A stretch of 64,000 nt of DNA, taken from positions 2,785,101 to 2,849,100 of the forward strand of contig NZ_CP036455.1 in NCBI RefSeq assembly GCF_004323735.1. The letters are read 5' to 3'. The position numbers and the translations under genes were made by a program. Positions 1 through 8,787 of this stretch are shown here, one piece after another. Each line of letters starts with the position of its first letter. Positions within the stretch are counted from its first letter, which is position 1. The notes under the pieces are model-generated. The model saw only the letters and a program-made list of their open reading frames with translations, did not search any database and had not been told where the DNA came from. Source of the stretch: Streptomonospora litoralis (lineage in GTDB: Bacteria > Actinomycetota > Actinomycetes > Streptosporangiales > Streptosporangiaceae).

Positions 1-825
1 GGCCAGCACATCGCGCAGGCAGATGACGCCCACGATGTCGTCGACGCCGTCGCCCAGCACCGGGAAGCGGGAGTGGCCCGAGGCCATCAGCTCGACCACC
101 CGGCTCACCGGTTCACCGACCTCCACGGTCGAGACCTGCGGCCGCGGGATCATGGCGTGCTCGGCGGTGCGGTCGTGGAAGTCCAGCGTGCGGTCCAGCA
201 GGGTGGACAGCTCCGCCGGCAGGTCGCCGCTCTCGCGCGACTCCTCCACGATGTACTCCAGGTCGCGCGGTGTGGCGGCGTGCTGCACGTCCTCGACCGG
301 CTGGATGCGCACCGCGCGCAGCAGGACGATCGCGGCCTGGTCGAACAGCCAGATCAGCCACCCGAACAGGCGCAGGTAGATACCCGTGGACAGGGCCAGC
401 CAGCGGGCCACGGGCTCGGGGCGGGCGATGGCCAGGTTCTTGGGGAACAGCTCGCCGAAGACCATCTGCACCACGGTGGAGAACAGCAGGGTGAAGACGG
501 TTCCGATCGCGACGCCGGTCGCCAGCGGCACTCCGCTCCAGCTCAGCAGCTCGCCGATCCCTCCGCCGACCATCGGCTCGGCGACGTAGCCCACCAGCAG
601 GCCGGTGACGGTGATGCCGAGCTGGGCGCCGGAGAGCATGAACGAGGTCCGGCCGGTGACGTTCAGCGCGCGCCTGGCACCGGAGTCGCCCCGGGCGGCG
701 CGGGCTTTCAGGCGGGAGCGGTCGACCGCCATGAAGCCGAACTCCTGGGCGACGAAGTAGCCGTTCGCCGCGATCAGGACCAGGATGACCAGCGCTCCGA
801 GGAGGATGCTCACAACGACGCTCAT
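1..825 (-). CDS. DUF21/CBS (CorC/HlyC-type) membrane protein, C-terminus off window
   Basis: The first 275 codons of a hemolysin-C/CorC-like transporter family protein; the rest lies beyond base 1. The N-terminus begins with a hydrophobic helix (residues 5-20), and the DUF21 transmembrane domain runs to about residue 175 with the family hallmark GELFPKN near residue 124. A first CBS segment starts near residue 222 (MIPRPQVSTVEV, then FPVLGDGVDDIVGVI). Family members are linked to Mg/Co efflux or resistance, but the substrate cannot be read from sequence. The ATG at 825 starts directly into a membrane helix, as is normal for the family. The next gene on this strand is about 290 bases upstream, and nothing else recognisable lies between. 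Confidence 0.88.
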   Translation of the reverse strand, partial: MSVVVSILLGALVILVLIAANGYFVAQEFGFMAVDRSRLKARAARGDSGARRALNVTGRTSFMLSGAQLGITVTGLLVGYVAEPMVGGGIGELLSWSGVPLATGVAIGTVFTLLFSTVVQMVFGELFPKNLAIARPEPVARWLALSTGIYLRLFGWLIWLFDQAAIVLLRAVRIQPVEDVQHAATPRDLEYIVEESRESGDLPAELSTLLDRTLDFHDRTAEHAMIPRPQVSTVEVGEPVSRVVELMASGHSRFPVLGDGVDDIVGVICLRDVLA

Positions 826-1119
826 TTCGCACGCACCGCCTCGGAGCGGAGGTCTCCGGTGCGCGCGCTACCTGGTGAAGGCGGCTCGTCGGATTCGGGG
901 GCACAGCGTCCGTTGCGGACGCTGCCGGTACTTCGGGACGGGTCCACGTGTCCTCTCTCGTCTCGTTTCGTGGATGGATACGAATGCGGAGCTGGAAAAA
1001 TTCCCCCGGCGCCCCGCCTCGGCCCGCGGTCGGCGGCATGCTCGGCAGCCTCCCGCGACGGCGGTCGGGCCAACCTACCGTCTGGGCGCGGCCGCGTCAC
1101 CGGTGCCCCGGCGCTGCCC

Positions 1120-1698
1120 TCACCGGATGCGGGCGGCCTCGGCGGCATCGGCGTCCTCGGCGGTCGCGGGCAGGTCGCGCCATTCGCGCTGCCGGGTCTC
1201 GGCGATCGCGACGGCGGCGGCGACGGCCACGTTCAGCGAGCCGACGCGCCCGATCTGCGGGATGTAGGCCAGCGTGTCGGCCTTCGACAGCAGTGCGGGT
1301 GAGCAGCCGTGGTCCTCGGCGCCCACGGCCAGGCACACGTCGCCCTCCAGCGGCGCTTCGTGCAGCGGTACGGCGCCGCGGGCCAGCTCGATCGCCGCGA
1401 CGCGGAACCCGCCGGCATGCGCGGCGGCGACGGCCTCCGCGGCTTGGGGCACCTTCTCCCAGTGGAGCTTGTGCTCGGTGCCCAGCGCGGTCTTGCCCAC
1501 CTGCGGATGGGTGGGGTCTGCGGAGTTCCCGGCCAGCCAGACGGTCTCCACACCGAACGTGGCGCAGGTGCGCAGGATGGAGCCCAGGTTGAAGGGCTGG
1601 GTCACGGATTCGACGATGAGGGCGATCCGGCCCTCGGTGCGCCGGCGCCAGTGGCGGTTCAGGCGCTTGACGTCGGTGGGGCGCAGCTGCGTGCTCAC
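1120..1698 (-). CDS. TrmH/SpoU-family RNA 2'-O-methyltransferase
   Basis: A 192-residue SPOUT methyltransferase that would 2'-O-methylate tRNA or rRNA ribose using SAM. All three SpoU motifs are visible: motif 1 NLGSILRTCATFG (residues 37-49), motif 2 VGAEDHGCS, and motif 3 IPQIGRVGSLNVAVA near the C-terminus, which form the deep-knot SAM site. The frame is open further upstream, but the GTG at 1698 is chosen because a GAGGA ribosome site lies about 10 bases before it and the family domain begins just after. The size suits the short TrmH group (tRNA Gm18 type). The exact RNA target is not determinable here. Confidence 0.85.
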   Translation of the reverse strand: MSTQLRPTDVKRLNRHWRRRTEGRIALIVESVTQPFNLGSILRTCATFGVETVWLAGNSADPTHPQVGKTALGTEHKLHWEKVPQAAEAVAAAHAGGFRVAAIELARGAVPLHEAPLEGDVCLAVGAEDHGCSPALLSKADTLAYIPQIGRVGSLNVAVAAAVAIAETRQREWRDLPATAEDADAAEAARIR

Positions 1699-1872
1699 CT
1701 GCGGTGCGTTCCTCGTATACGAATCGGTGGGGCGTCTTCGAACGGTCCGCTCACCACGATAGCGGTATCCGTGCCCGCCGTGGAGGGGGTGGTGGCGCGC
1801 CGCGCAGCGGCCGAGCACCCCGGCGGGCGGGTGCCGCGGTAGAGCGGGGCGCAATACCGCCTGCAGCGAGGC

Positions 1873-2586
1873 TCAGGCAGGGGTCTGTACGCGCAGGATG
1901 CGGTACCCGGCCCGGGACGAGGCGCGCTCGGCCGCCAGGCCGGCCTCCTGCTCCAGCCAGCGGTGCAGCGAGTCCGCGCCGAGATTGCGCTGGACGACCA
2001 GGTGCGCCTGACCGCCGGGGGCGAGCCGGGCCAGCCAGGTGCGCAGCAGCGCGTGCAGCGCCGGCTTGCCGATGCGGATGGGCGGGTTGCTCCACAGGGC
2101 GTCGAAGGGGCCGGTCAGCGCCGGGCCGGCGGGGGGCTGCGCGGCGGGTGCGGCAGGCGAGCCGTCCGGATCCGCCAGTTGAAAATCTACGTTGTAAAGG
2201 TAGTTCTTCGCGGCATTGCGCCGCGCCAGTTCCAATGCACGGGCGTTGACGTCCACCCCGAGAACCGCGGCCCGCGGTGCGCGCGCCGCCATGGCCAGCG
2301 CGATCGGGCCGTAGCCGCAGCCGAGGTCGAGCAGGCGGCCGTCCGGCGGCGGGGCGGGCACCGACTCCAGCAGCACGCGCGTGCCCAGGTCGACGCGGTC
2401 GGCGGAGAAGACGCCGCGGTCGGTCGCGAGGCGCAGGTGCACGTCCGGCAGGACCAGTTCGACCGACGCCGGGCGGCTGGCGGCGGCGGGATCGGCGGCG
2501 AAGTAGTGCTGCGGGCGCCCGTGTCCGTGTCCGCCGCCGGGACCGCCGGTGCCGTCGTCCTGCTCGTACCGGTCGCGCCAGTCCAT
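1873..2586 (-). CDS. RsmC/RlmG-like class I SAM methyltransferase
   Basis: A 237-residue protein with a Rossmann methyltransferase core: LLDLGCGYGPIAL (SAM motif I, around residues 105-117), an acidic VLGVDVNARAL motif, and SNPPIR (the N-P-P-[IYF] motif IV typical of base-N-methyltransferases). This architecture matches the 'methyltransferase small' family that includes 16S rRNA G1207 methylase RsmC, here in a single-domain actinobacterial version. The start at MDWRDRYEQDD (2586) is preferred over longer Arg/Pro-rich extensions with no domain content. It is divergent from the SDR gene downstream of 2909. Confidence 0.82.
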   Translation of the reverse strand: MDWRDRYEQDDGTGGPGGGHGHGRPQHYFAADPAAASRPASVELVLPDVHLRLATDRGVFSADRVDLGTRVLLESVPAPPPDGRLLDLGCGYGPIALAMAARAPRAAVLGVDVNARALELARRNAAKNYLYNVDFQLADPDGSPAAPAAQPPAGPALTGPFDALWSNPPIRIGKPALHALLRTWLARLAPGGQAHLVVQRNLGADSLHRWLEQEAGLAAERASSRAGYRILRVQTPA

Positions 2587-2908
2587 GGGTCGCCTCCCAT
2601 CGCCATGCGCCCCGCCGGGAGCTGCCATCCGGATCCGCGCCGCGCCGGGAGCGCCCGGATCGGGCCTGCGTGCGGCGCGGCCGCGGGTGCCGCGTGGTGC
2701 CCGGGCGCGGCCGGTGGCGGCGGAGCCCCCGGCCACGGGCGAACGCTACCAGGCGGGGCCGTTCGAGCCGCCGCTCCCGGCGTCCGAGGGCCGGCGCCCG
2801 GGTGCGCACGCGGCGGGCAGGGCGTGTGCGGACCGAGGCGGTCTGCGTCACAATCCGACTGGTCGGTAGTGTTGTTCCGCCAAGTCACGGACGAAAGGAC
2901 GCAGGCTC
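2587..2908. other. divergent intergenic region without gene
   Basis: About 320 bases between the RsmC-like gene (minus) and the SDR (plus). It should hold the promoters of both. No convincing gene, hairpin or operator is seen apart from the SDR ribosome site GAAAGGA near 2893. Confidence 0.5.
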
Positions 2909-3664
2909 GTGCACCGTTTTTCGGGGAAGGTCGCCATCATCACCGGAGCCAGCCGCGGCATCGGGTTGGCCACCGCGCAGCGCATCGTCGACGAAGGCGG
3001 CAGGGTCGTCATCACCGGGCGCAACGCCGAGGCGCTGGAGAAGGCGGTCGGCGACCTGGGCGGCGCGGAGAAGGCGCTGGGCGTCGCCGGCAAGGCGCAC
3101 GACGCCGCGCACCGCGACGCGGTCATCGAGCGCACGCTCGCCGAGTTCGGCCGGATCGACGTGCTGGTGAACAACACCGGCACCAACCCGGTCTTCGACG
3201 CCATCGTCAACGTCGACCCCGCCGCCATGGCCAAGATCTTCGAGATCAACGTCATCGCGGCCGCCGCCTGGGTCGGCGCGGTCCACCACGCCTGGATGGC
3301 CGAACACGGCGGCGCGGTCGTCAACGTCGCCTCGCTGGCCGGGCAGCACCCCTCGCCGGGCATCGGCATCTACGGCGCCAGCAAGGCCGCCCTGATCAAT
3401 CTGACCGAGCAGCTCGCCTACGAGCTTGCCAACGTGGGCATCCGCGTCAACGCGGTCGCCCCGGCGGTGGTCAAGACGAAGTTCGCCGAGGCCCTGTTCG
3501 AGGACGAGGAGAAGACGGCGTCGAGCTACCCGCTGGGCCGCCTCGGCGCCCCCGAGGACATCGCCGCCGCTATCGCCTATCTCGCCTCCGACGAGGCCTC
3601 CTGGGTGACCGGGCAGACCCACACGCTCGACGGCGGCCGCACCCTCAGCGCCGGCGTGGAGTAG
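2909..3664 (+). CDS. SDR-family oxidoreductase
   Basis: A 251-residue classical short-chain dehydrogenase/reductase. The cofactor motif TGASRGIG lies at residues 13-20, an NNTG (instead of the usual NNAG) at about 91, and the catalytic set is a Ser in VNVASLAGQ followed by YGASK (Tyr-x3-Lys). The C-terminus ends in the family-typical TGQTHTLDGGRTL. The substrate is unknown; the closest generic classes are 3-ketoacyl-ACP reductase or glucose dehydrogenase-like enzymes. The GTG at 2909 follows a GAAAGGA ribosome site and places the cofactor motif at the normal distance from the N-terminus. It stands alone between a divergent methyltransferase and a small DUF1918 gene. Confidence 0.88.
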   Translation: MHRFSGKVAIITGASRGIGLATAQRIVDEGGRVVITGRNAEALEKAVGDLGGAEKALGVAGKAHDAAHRDAVIERTLAEFGRIDVLVNNTGTNPVFDAIVNVDPAAMAKIFEINVIAAAAWVGAVHHAWMAEHGGAVVNVASLAGQHPSPGIGIYGASKAALINLTEQLAYELANVGIRVNAVAPAVVKTKFAEALFEDEEKTASSYPLGRLGAPEDIAAAIAYLASDEASWVTGQTHTLDGGRTLSAGVE

Positions 3665-3825
3665 CCGCGCCGCTTAGACCGGGGCCGTGCCGTGCACCCG
3701 CTCCCACCTGCGAGGCGACCGCGTACCCGGGCGGAACCGGGCATTGAAATCGGTGGTGACCAGGCGGAGGATGGGGGTAGTCCCCAGGTGAGGATGCTCG
3801 CACGGCCCCGTGTCGAGGAGGAGCG

Positions 3826-4029
3826 ATGAAAGCTCGGATCGGAGACCGCATCGTCGTCGAGCGCCCCCGTGACGACCTCCACCGCCGCACCGGAGTCGTC
3901 ACGGAGGTCCGCGGCAGCCAGGGCGCACCGCCCTATCAGGTCCGGTGGATCGACGAGGACGCCGGAACCGAGTCGCTGGTCTATCCCGGACCGGACGCCC
4001 ACATCGAGGAAAACCCGGACGGGCGGTGA
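3826..4029 (+). CDS. DUF1918 small protein
   Basis: A 67-residue protein matching the actinobacterial DUF1918 family: GDRIVVERPRDD near the N-terminus, then an SH3-like stretch ending VRWIDEDAGTESLVYPGPDAHI. Function is unknown; such proteins are common in actinobacteria next to stress-type genes. A very strong GAGGAGGAG ribosome site precedes the ATG at 3826. It is followed 34 bases later by another tiny DUF protein, so the two probably form an operon. Confidence 0.85.
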   Translation: MKARIGDRIVVERPRDDLHRRTGVVTEVRGSQGAPPYQVRWIDEDAGTESLVYPGPDAHIEENPDGR

Positions 4030-4063
4030 CCCGGCCGGCGGTACACGCTGGAGGTGGGTGACG

Positions 4064-4339
4064 ATGCACACCACGAAGCGGTGGAACATCGACATCCTGC
4101 TGTCAGAGGAAACCGAGGGCGACGCCGCCCGCACCTGGTGCGAGGCGGGGATCGACTCGGCGGACGGTTCGGGTCTGCGCGGCCACGGCATGGCGCGCAA
4201 GCACCCCGCCGACTCCGACGTTCCCGAGATCGGCGACGAGCTCGCGGTCTCGCGGGCGCTGGCCGATCTGTCCCGCCAACTCCGCCAGGTGGCGGCCGAG
4301 GACATCGGCGACCAGACCGGCACGCCCTGGCGGCCGTAG
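4064..4339 (+). CDS. DUF1876 (dsRBD-fold-like) small protein
   Basis: A 91-residue protein resembling the DUF1876 family (mycobacterial Rv2632c type), beginning MHTTKRWNIDILLSEE and carrying the characteristic GHGMARKHPAD and EIGDELAVSRALADLSRQL stretches. The family has a small alpha/beta fold and no assigned biochemical role. GGAGG lies 9 bases before the ATG at 4064; an in-frame GTG two codons earlier is possible. It follows the DUF1918 gene, and a clear stem-loop begins 4 bases after its stop. Confidence 0.82.
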   Translation: MHTTKRWNIDILLSEETEGDAARTWCEAGIDSADGSGLRGHGMARKHPADSDVPEIGDELAVSRALADLSRQLRQVAAEDIGDQTGTPWRP

Positions 4340-4342
4340 CCC

Positions 4343-4372
4343 CGGCTGCGGATGCGCCCGGATCCGCAGCCG
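4343..4372 (+). terminator. stem-loop terminator after DUF1876 gene
   Basis: Eleven-base-pair perfect stem (CGGCTGCGGAT and its complement ATCCGCAGCCG) with an 8-base loop, starting 4 bases after the stop at 4339. There is no T-tract, as is common for actinobacterial terminators. Confidence 0.7.
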
Positions 4373-4942
4373 CCGCACGGCGGAGCTTGGGCGGAGTGCG
4401 GTGCCCAAGGCAGCGGTCGTCCCGTGCCCGAAGCCGCAGGCGATGTCGAGGCGCCCGGGCCCGCAGTGGGGTGACCACTTCGACCTGCATCGGAGTTCTG
4501 CGGTCTGGCCGCGGGCCGCGGAGGAACCCCTCGGGACCTTCGCGGGCGGGTCGCGCAGAGGTGGCGGCAATGGGGTCGAGTGCGCTTCGCGGTTCATGCC
4601 CCGTTGCCGCAATGTGCTGTTTCGGCGGCGTCGCGCGTGGTCCGGCGGGAATCCGGGCACCTTCGCCGTATCGGCGGGTGCTCCGACACCTCCTATTACC
4701 GATCGTCCGCGGCGATAGCCTCTTGCCGTGACGTTGCGCTCATCGGAGCGGGTGAACGCAGCAGGCGCCGGGCCGCCACCGGGCCGAGGGCCCGCCGCCC
4801 GACACGCCCGTGTCGGCGAGGCCGCCGGGCGGTGCGGCGACCCAACGTCTCCGCCTCCCTACGGCCTGCGGCCGGATGTGGTCGCGCGGCACGGAGCGAA
4901 AGTTCACTGAGGCGTGATCATGCTGGGGCAGACTCTGCGATT
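4373..4942. other. long non-coding gap before permease
   Basis: About 570 bases between the DUF1876 terminator and the permease start. Short open frames exist on both strands, but none has a recognisable domain, a good ribosome site or sensible composition. No RNA gene was recognised. Confidence 0.45.
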
Positions 4943-6214
4943 ATGACCACCTCTTCTGGACCACAGGCCAGACCCTCGCGGGTGCTGGGCACCGCCGACG
5001 CGGTCACCGTCGGTGCGGCGGCCATGATCGGTGCCGGGGTGTTCGCCGTTTTCGCGCCGGCGGCCGAGGAGGCCGGCTCGTGGCTGTGGGTGGCGCTGGT
5101 CATCGCCGCCGCGGTGGCCTACTGCAACGCCACCTCCTCGGCACGCCTGGCGGCGCGGCACCCCGAGTCCGGAGGCACATACGTCTACGGCCGCGAACGC
5201 CTCGGCGAGCTGTGGGGCTACGTGGCCGGCTGGTCGTTCACCGTGGGCAAGGTGGCCTCCTGCGCGGTGATGGCGCTGACGTTCGGCACCTACGCCGCGC
5301 CCGAGTGGAGCCGCCCGCTGGCGGTGGCCGCGGTCGTCGGGCTGACCGCGGTGAACTACCTCGGCCTGCGGAAGTCGACCGGGCTGGCGCGGCTGCTGCT
5401 GGCCGCGGTGCTGGCGGTGCTGGCCGCCGTGGTCGCCGTGGGGCTGGGCGGCAGCGAGGCCAACCCGGCCCAGTTGGCCGTCTCTGGACGCTGGCCCGGA
5501 TCCTTCGGGCTGCTCAGCGCGGCCGGGATGCTCTTCTTCGCCTTCGCGGGCTATGCGCGCATCGCCACGCTCGGCGGCGAGGTGCGCGAGCCCGAAACCA
5601 CCATTCCGCGGGCGATCGGCATCGCCCTTGCCGGCGTCTTCGTCGTGTACCTGCTGGTGGCGGCCGCGGCGCTGACGGTACTGGGACGCGAGGGACTCGC
5701 CGACAGCAGCGCACCGCTGGCCGAGACCGTCGTGGCGGCAGGCTGGCCGCAGCTGGTGCCGGTGGTGGTGGCCGGCGCCGCGCTGGCCAGCCTTGGCGCG
5801 CTGCTGGCCCTCATCCTGGGCGTGTCGCGCACTGTGGCGGCGATGGCCGCCGACGGCCACCTGCCGCGCTACTTCGCCGCCGTCCACGAGCGCTTCGGCG
5901 GCCCCCACCGGGCCGAGGTCGCCGTGGGCGCGCTGGTCTGCCTGGTGGTACTGGCCGTCGACCTGCGCGGCGCCATCGGCTTCTCCGCCTTCGGCGTGCT
6001 GGCCTACTACACCATCACCAACGCCTCGGCGCTGCGGCTGGGTCCCCAGGAGAACCGCCCGCCGCTGCTCGTCCCCGTATTCGGCCTGGCGGGGTGCGTG
6101 GTGCTGGCCTTCAGCCTGCCCCTGATCTCGGTGGTCGCCGGCGCCGCCGTCATCGCGGCGGGCGCCGGGATCTGGGCACTGCGCAGAGCGCTGGAACGGC
6201 GCGGCTCCGCCTAA
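4943..6214 (+). CDS. APC-family amino-acid permease
   Basis: A 423-residue integral membrane transporter of the amino acid-polyamine-organocation superfamily. Near the N-terminus is the family's unwound-helix signature VGAAAMIGAGVFAVF (helix 1), followed by about a dozen hydrophobic helices. GGEVREPETTIPRAI is the conserved loop between helices 6 and 7. The open frame extends far upstream, but the ATG at 4943 (MTTSSGPQARPSRVLG) is the sensible start because helix 1 follows 18 residues later and the upstream extension is Arg/Pro junk. The substrate is an amino acid or related cation, not identifiable here. It converges on the Nudix gene. Confidence 0.85.
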   Translation: MTTSSGPQARPSRVLGTADAVTVGAAAMIGAGVFAVFAPAAEEAGSWLWVALVIAAAVAYCNATSSARLAARHPESGGTYVYGRERLGELWGYVAGWSFTVGKVASCAVMALTFGTYAAPEWSRPLAVAAVVGLTAVNYLGLRKSTGLARLLLAAVLAVLAAVVAVGLGGSEANPAQLAVSGRWPGSFGLLSAAGMLFFAFAGYARIATLGGEVREPETTIPRAIGIALAGVFVVYLLVAAAALTVLGREGLADSSAPLAETVVAAGWPQLVPVVVAGAALASLGALLALILGVSRTVAAMAADGHLPRYFAAVHERFGGPHRAEVAVGALVCLVVLAVDLRGAIGFSAFGVLAYYTITNASALRLGPQENRPPLLVPVFGLAGCVVLAFSLPLISVVAGAAVIAAGAGIWALRRALERRGSA

Positions 6215-6226
6215 GCCGTGTCGAAG

Positions 6227-6400
6227 GACGCCGGTCTGCTGTGCGGCCTTGTTGGGCAGCCCGGTGACGGGCGGACTCGACTGGAAAGCAGCGACGACGC
6301 CGGCGGGGCCGGGCCCGCGCTCATCGGGCAGGGGGCCCGCCGGTGGCGCGCCCGACGGGGCCGCGAGGCAGCAACGGGGCCGGGCCCGCGCGTCCACCGC
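6227..6400 (+). repeat. left arm of a diverged inverted repeat
   Basis: This segment, read on the minus strand, aligns with 6590-6760 read on the plus strand. The best-conserved piece is AAGGCCGCnCAGCAnACC (here at 6233-6250, minus strand). Other shared blocks are CTGCCTCGC, GCCACCGGCGG, GATGAnCGCGGGCCC and CCGCCCGnCACC. The arms are imperfect but co-linear over roughly 150 bases. They lie between two convergent genes. Confidence 0.65.
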
Positions 6401-6589
6401 ACCGGGTGCTCGCCCGTGGCGGGCCGGCGGGCTCACCGAGCGCGCGGTTTTCGTCAGAGAACGGCCCGGATCCGGTGATTTCCGCGCGTTGGACGACCGC
6501 AGTCGCACCGAGGGTGTCTGTGGAGTCGGATTCGGCGCCGAATCCAGCTGTGAGGCCCGGGCCGCCACCGGCCCGACGGGCGTGACCTC

Positions 6590-6760
6590 GTAGGAGCCTG
6601 GCCCGAAGGCCCCGCGCCGCTGCCTCGCCGCCCTCGTCGGGAGGGCCACCGGCGGACACCCGCTGCGATGACCGCGGGCCCCCGTTGCCGCCGCTTCTCC
6701 TCCAGGCCGCCCGGCACCCGGCAGACCAGCAAGGCCGCCCAGCAAACCCGCCCCGCCTCG
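6590..6760 (-). repeat. right arm of the diverged inverted repeat
   Basis: Partner of the arm at 6227-6400, with its conserved core at 6731-6748 on the plus strand. The remaining gap between 6214 and 6887 has no credible gene: open frames across it are Arg/Pro-rich and differ between the two arms. Together the arms could fold a transcript into a very long hairpin between the permease and Nudix genes. They could also be two copies of a dispersed intergenic repeat. Confidence 0.62.
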
Positions 6761-6886
6761 CCCGCCACCACCACCGGCGAGCACCCGGCCCGGCGACCGC
6801 AGGCCCCACCGCCGCCCTCGCCGCCGGTGTGCCCGACCGCGCCGATCGGTCGAATCCCTGTCCGGCCGCGACGCGTTCCGCCGCCG

Positions 6887-7711
6887 TCACCGCGTCGGGG
6901 CGCCGATCCGCGACAGTTCGGTGAAGGCCCGCCGGGCCGTCGTCGAGAGCGGGATATGGGCCAGGTCCGCGGCGCCGAACCAGTTGCAGTCCTCGGTGGA
7001 GCCGTCCACCTCCACCACCCGCAGCGGACCCGGATCCGCCACGTGGGCGTGGAAGAACGCCCACACCGCGTAGATGTCGGTCTCCGTGCTCTCCGGGCCC
7101 GGCTCGCGCGTGCGCCGGTGGTGGGTGAGCGCGATGAGGTCGCCGACGCCGCAGCGCTGGCCGGTCTCCTCGTGGACCTCCCGCCGCAGCGCCGCCTGCG
7201 GCGTCTCGCCGTGGTCGACCCCGCCGCCCGGAAGGTGCCAGGTGCCGGCGCCGGGGAACCCCGGTGCGATCCGGGAGAGCAGAATACGCCCCGCCGGGTC
7301 GGTGACCACCCCGTAGCTGGAGAACCGGCGCAGCGAGGGGCCGGGGCGCTCGGGCTCCTCCTCGGCGAGCTCGGCCGCCGCCGGCCGGGCGGGCAGCGCC
7401 AGCGCCGCCCGCACCGGAACGCGGCGTCCCCGCGGCGCGGGGTCCGCCCCCGCCAGGGGAGCGGTGTAGTAGAGCCGGTCGATGTGCACGTCGACCAGGC
7501 CGCCCGCGGCCTCGGCCACGGCGGCCTCGGCACGGACGTCGCAGGGCACCGGCGCCACCTGCGCGGGCAGCCCCGCGGCGGCCCGGGCCACCTCGGCGGG
7601 GTCGTCGCCGAAGCCGACCCGGGCGCCGGGCAGGCTCTCGTCGCCCGGCTCCTCACCGGCGGGCAGCACCGCGCGCCCGTCGCCGTCCAGCAGGGCGACG
7701 TGCGCGCTCAT
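6887..7711 (-). CDS. Nudix hydrolase with N-terminal extension
   Basis: A 274-residue protein whose C-terminal half is a Nudix domain. The box reads GGGVDHGETPQAALRREVHE followed by ETG, matching G-x5-E-x7-REUxEExGU, so a Mg-dependent nucleoside-diphosphate-linked pyrophosphohydrolase is expected. It is preceded by FSSYGVVTDPAGRILLSRI, the first strand of the fold. The first 115 or so residues (MSAHVALLDGDGRAVLPAGEE...) are not recognised and may be a separate small domain. The ATG at 7711 is chosen; the frame stays open into the next gene upstream but with no domain content. The HAD gene ends 90 bases upstream on the same strand, so the two may be co-transcribed. Confidence 0.83.
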   Translation of the reverse strand: MSAHVALLDGDGRAVLPAGEEPGDESLPGARVGFGDDPAEVARAAAGLPAQVAPVPCDVRAEAAVAEAAGGLVDVHIDRLYYTAPLAGADPAPRGRRVPVRAALALPARPAAAELAEEEPERPGPSLRRFSSYGVVTDPAGRILLSRIAPGFPGAGTWHLPGGGVDHGETPQAALRREVHEETGQRCGVGDLIALTHHRRTREPGPESTETDIYAVWAFFHAHVADPGPLRVVEVDGSTEDCNWFGAADLAHIPLSTTARRAFTELSRIGAPTR

Positions 7712-7800
7712 CCGGCGCGCTCGCCGCGCCCCGCTCCCGCTTCGGCCGCCGGTGCCGGCGTCCTCGCCCGGCTCGCCGCCCCGGGCGGCGCCCGCCGCGC

Positions 7801-8598
7801 TCACAGCCCCGCGTCGGCGGTTCGGCCGCCCTGCGGCGGCGACGCCTGCGGTCCCGGCGCGTGCGGCGCGGGAGAGGCGGGCGTGCGCGCGGCGTGCACC
7901 ATCCGCAGCAGCTCCTCCAGGCCGGTGATGGTCGCGACGTCCTGGCCGGCGCCCTCGTCGCGCTCGTGCCGGTCGATCAGCACGGGGTGCAGCCCGCCTG
8001 CGACGGCGCCGAGCGCGTCCGCGCGCAGCTGGTCGCCGACGTGCCAGGCGCGCTCGGGCGGCACGCCCATGAGCCGGCACGCGGTCTGGAAGATGCGGGC
8101 GTCGGGCTTGCCGGCACCGGCGGAGTCGGCGCAGACCACCGTCGGGAAGAAGCCGGCGACGTCGAGCACGGCGAGCTTGTCGCGCTGGAGCTGCTCGATG
8201 CCGTTGGTGATCACGCCCAGCCGCAGCCCGGCGCGGGACAGCTCACCCAGCACGGGCACCACGTCGCCGAAGGGTGCCCACGCCGACCGGTGGGACGACA
8301 GGTACAGGCCGTAGAGCTCGTCGCAGTGGTCGTCGGAGATCTGGGCGTGCCCGGCCTGGACGGCCAGTGCGCGCACGCGCTCGCGGCGCTGCTCCTCCAG
8401 GGTGAGGCGGCCGGCGATGTAGGCGCCGAAGGAGATGTCGGTCTGGACGTCCCACAACCGCCGGGCGGCGGAGAAGTCCGGGTGCCCGAGGCGTTCCATG
8501 ACTGTGCGGAGCCCCGCCGAGCTTGCGGAGCGGTCGTCGAGCAGTGTGTCGTCGAGGTCGAAGAAGATCGCCTCGGGCGCGGGTGCTGTTGGGGGCAT
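7801..8598 (-). CDS. HAD-superfamily hydrolase
   Basis: A 265-residue phosphatase-like protein with all four HAD motifs: FFDLDDTLLDD (nucleophile and general-acid Asp, residues 11-21), VITNG (motif II), GKPDARIF (motif III Lys) and WHVGDQLRADALGA (motif IV Asp). The cap region between motifs I and II is helical, as in subclass I (pyrimidine nucleotidase or haloacid dehalogenase-like). The tail is Pro/Ala-rich and probably disordered. The start ATG at 8598 has AAAGGA just upstream. The likely substrate is a small phosphorylated metabolite. It sits upstream of the Nudix gene, a possible 'house-cleaning' pair. Confidence 0.87.
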   Translation of the reverse strand: MPPTAPAPEAIFFDLDDTLLDDRSASSAGLRTVMERLGHPDFSAARRLWDVQTDISFGAYIAGRLTLEEQRRERVRALAVQAGHAQISDDHCDELYGLYLSSHRSAWAPFGDVVPVLGELSRAGLRLGVITNGIEQLQRDKLAVLDVAGFFPTVVCADSAGAGKPDARIFQTACRLMGVPPERAWHVGDQLRADALGAVAGGLHPVLIDRHERDEGAGQDVATITGLEELLRMVHAARTPASPAPHAPGPQASPPQGGRTADAGL

Positions 8599-8787
8599 CG
8601 TTCCTTTTCCGTCGTCCCTGGATGGGCCAGCCGCAAATACTCCCACGATACCGGGCGAACTGCGCAAACGCGGTATCGGCCGGGTGCTTGGCGGCGTCGG
8701 CGCCCGTCGGCACCGCCTCTCGATCAGACCGGGCGCGGCGTTCGGAGCGGCTCCCTTTCGGCCGGATGCGGCCAGCGGGCCGGCGAC

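Noticed and set aside
4401-4718. Possible 105-residue gene in the gap before the permease
   Set aside because: No domain, no ribosome site and Arg/Pro-rich composition like random frames in this DNA.
6305-6391. Direct repeat GGGGCCGGGCCCGCGC (6305-6320 and 6376-6391)
   Set aside because: GC-only 16-mers recur easily in such DNA; treated as part of the inverted-repeat arm, not a separate element.
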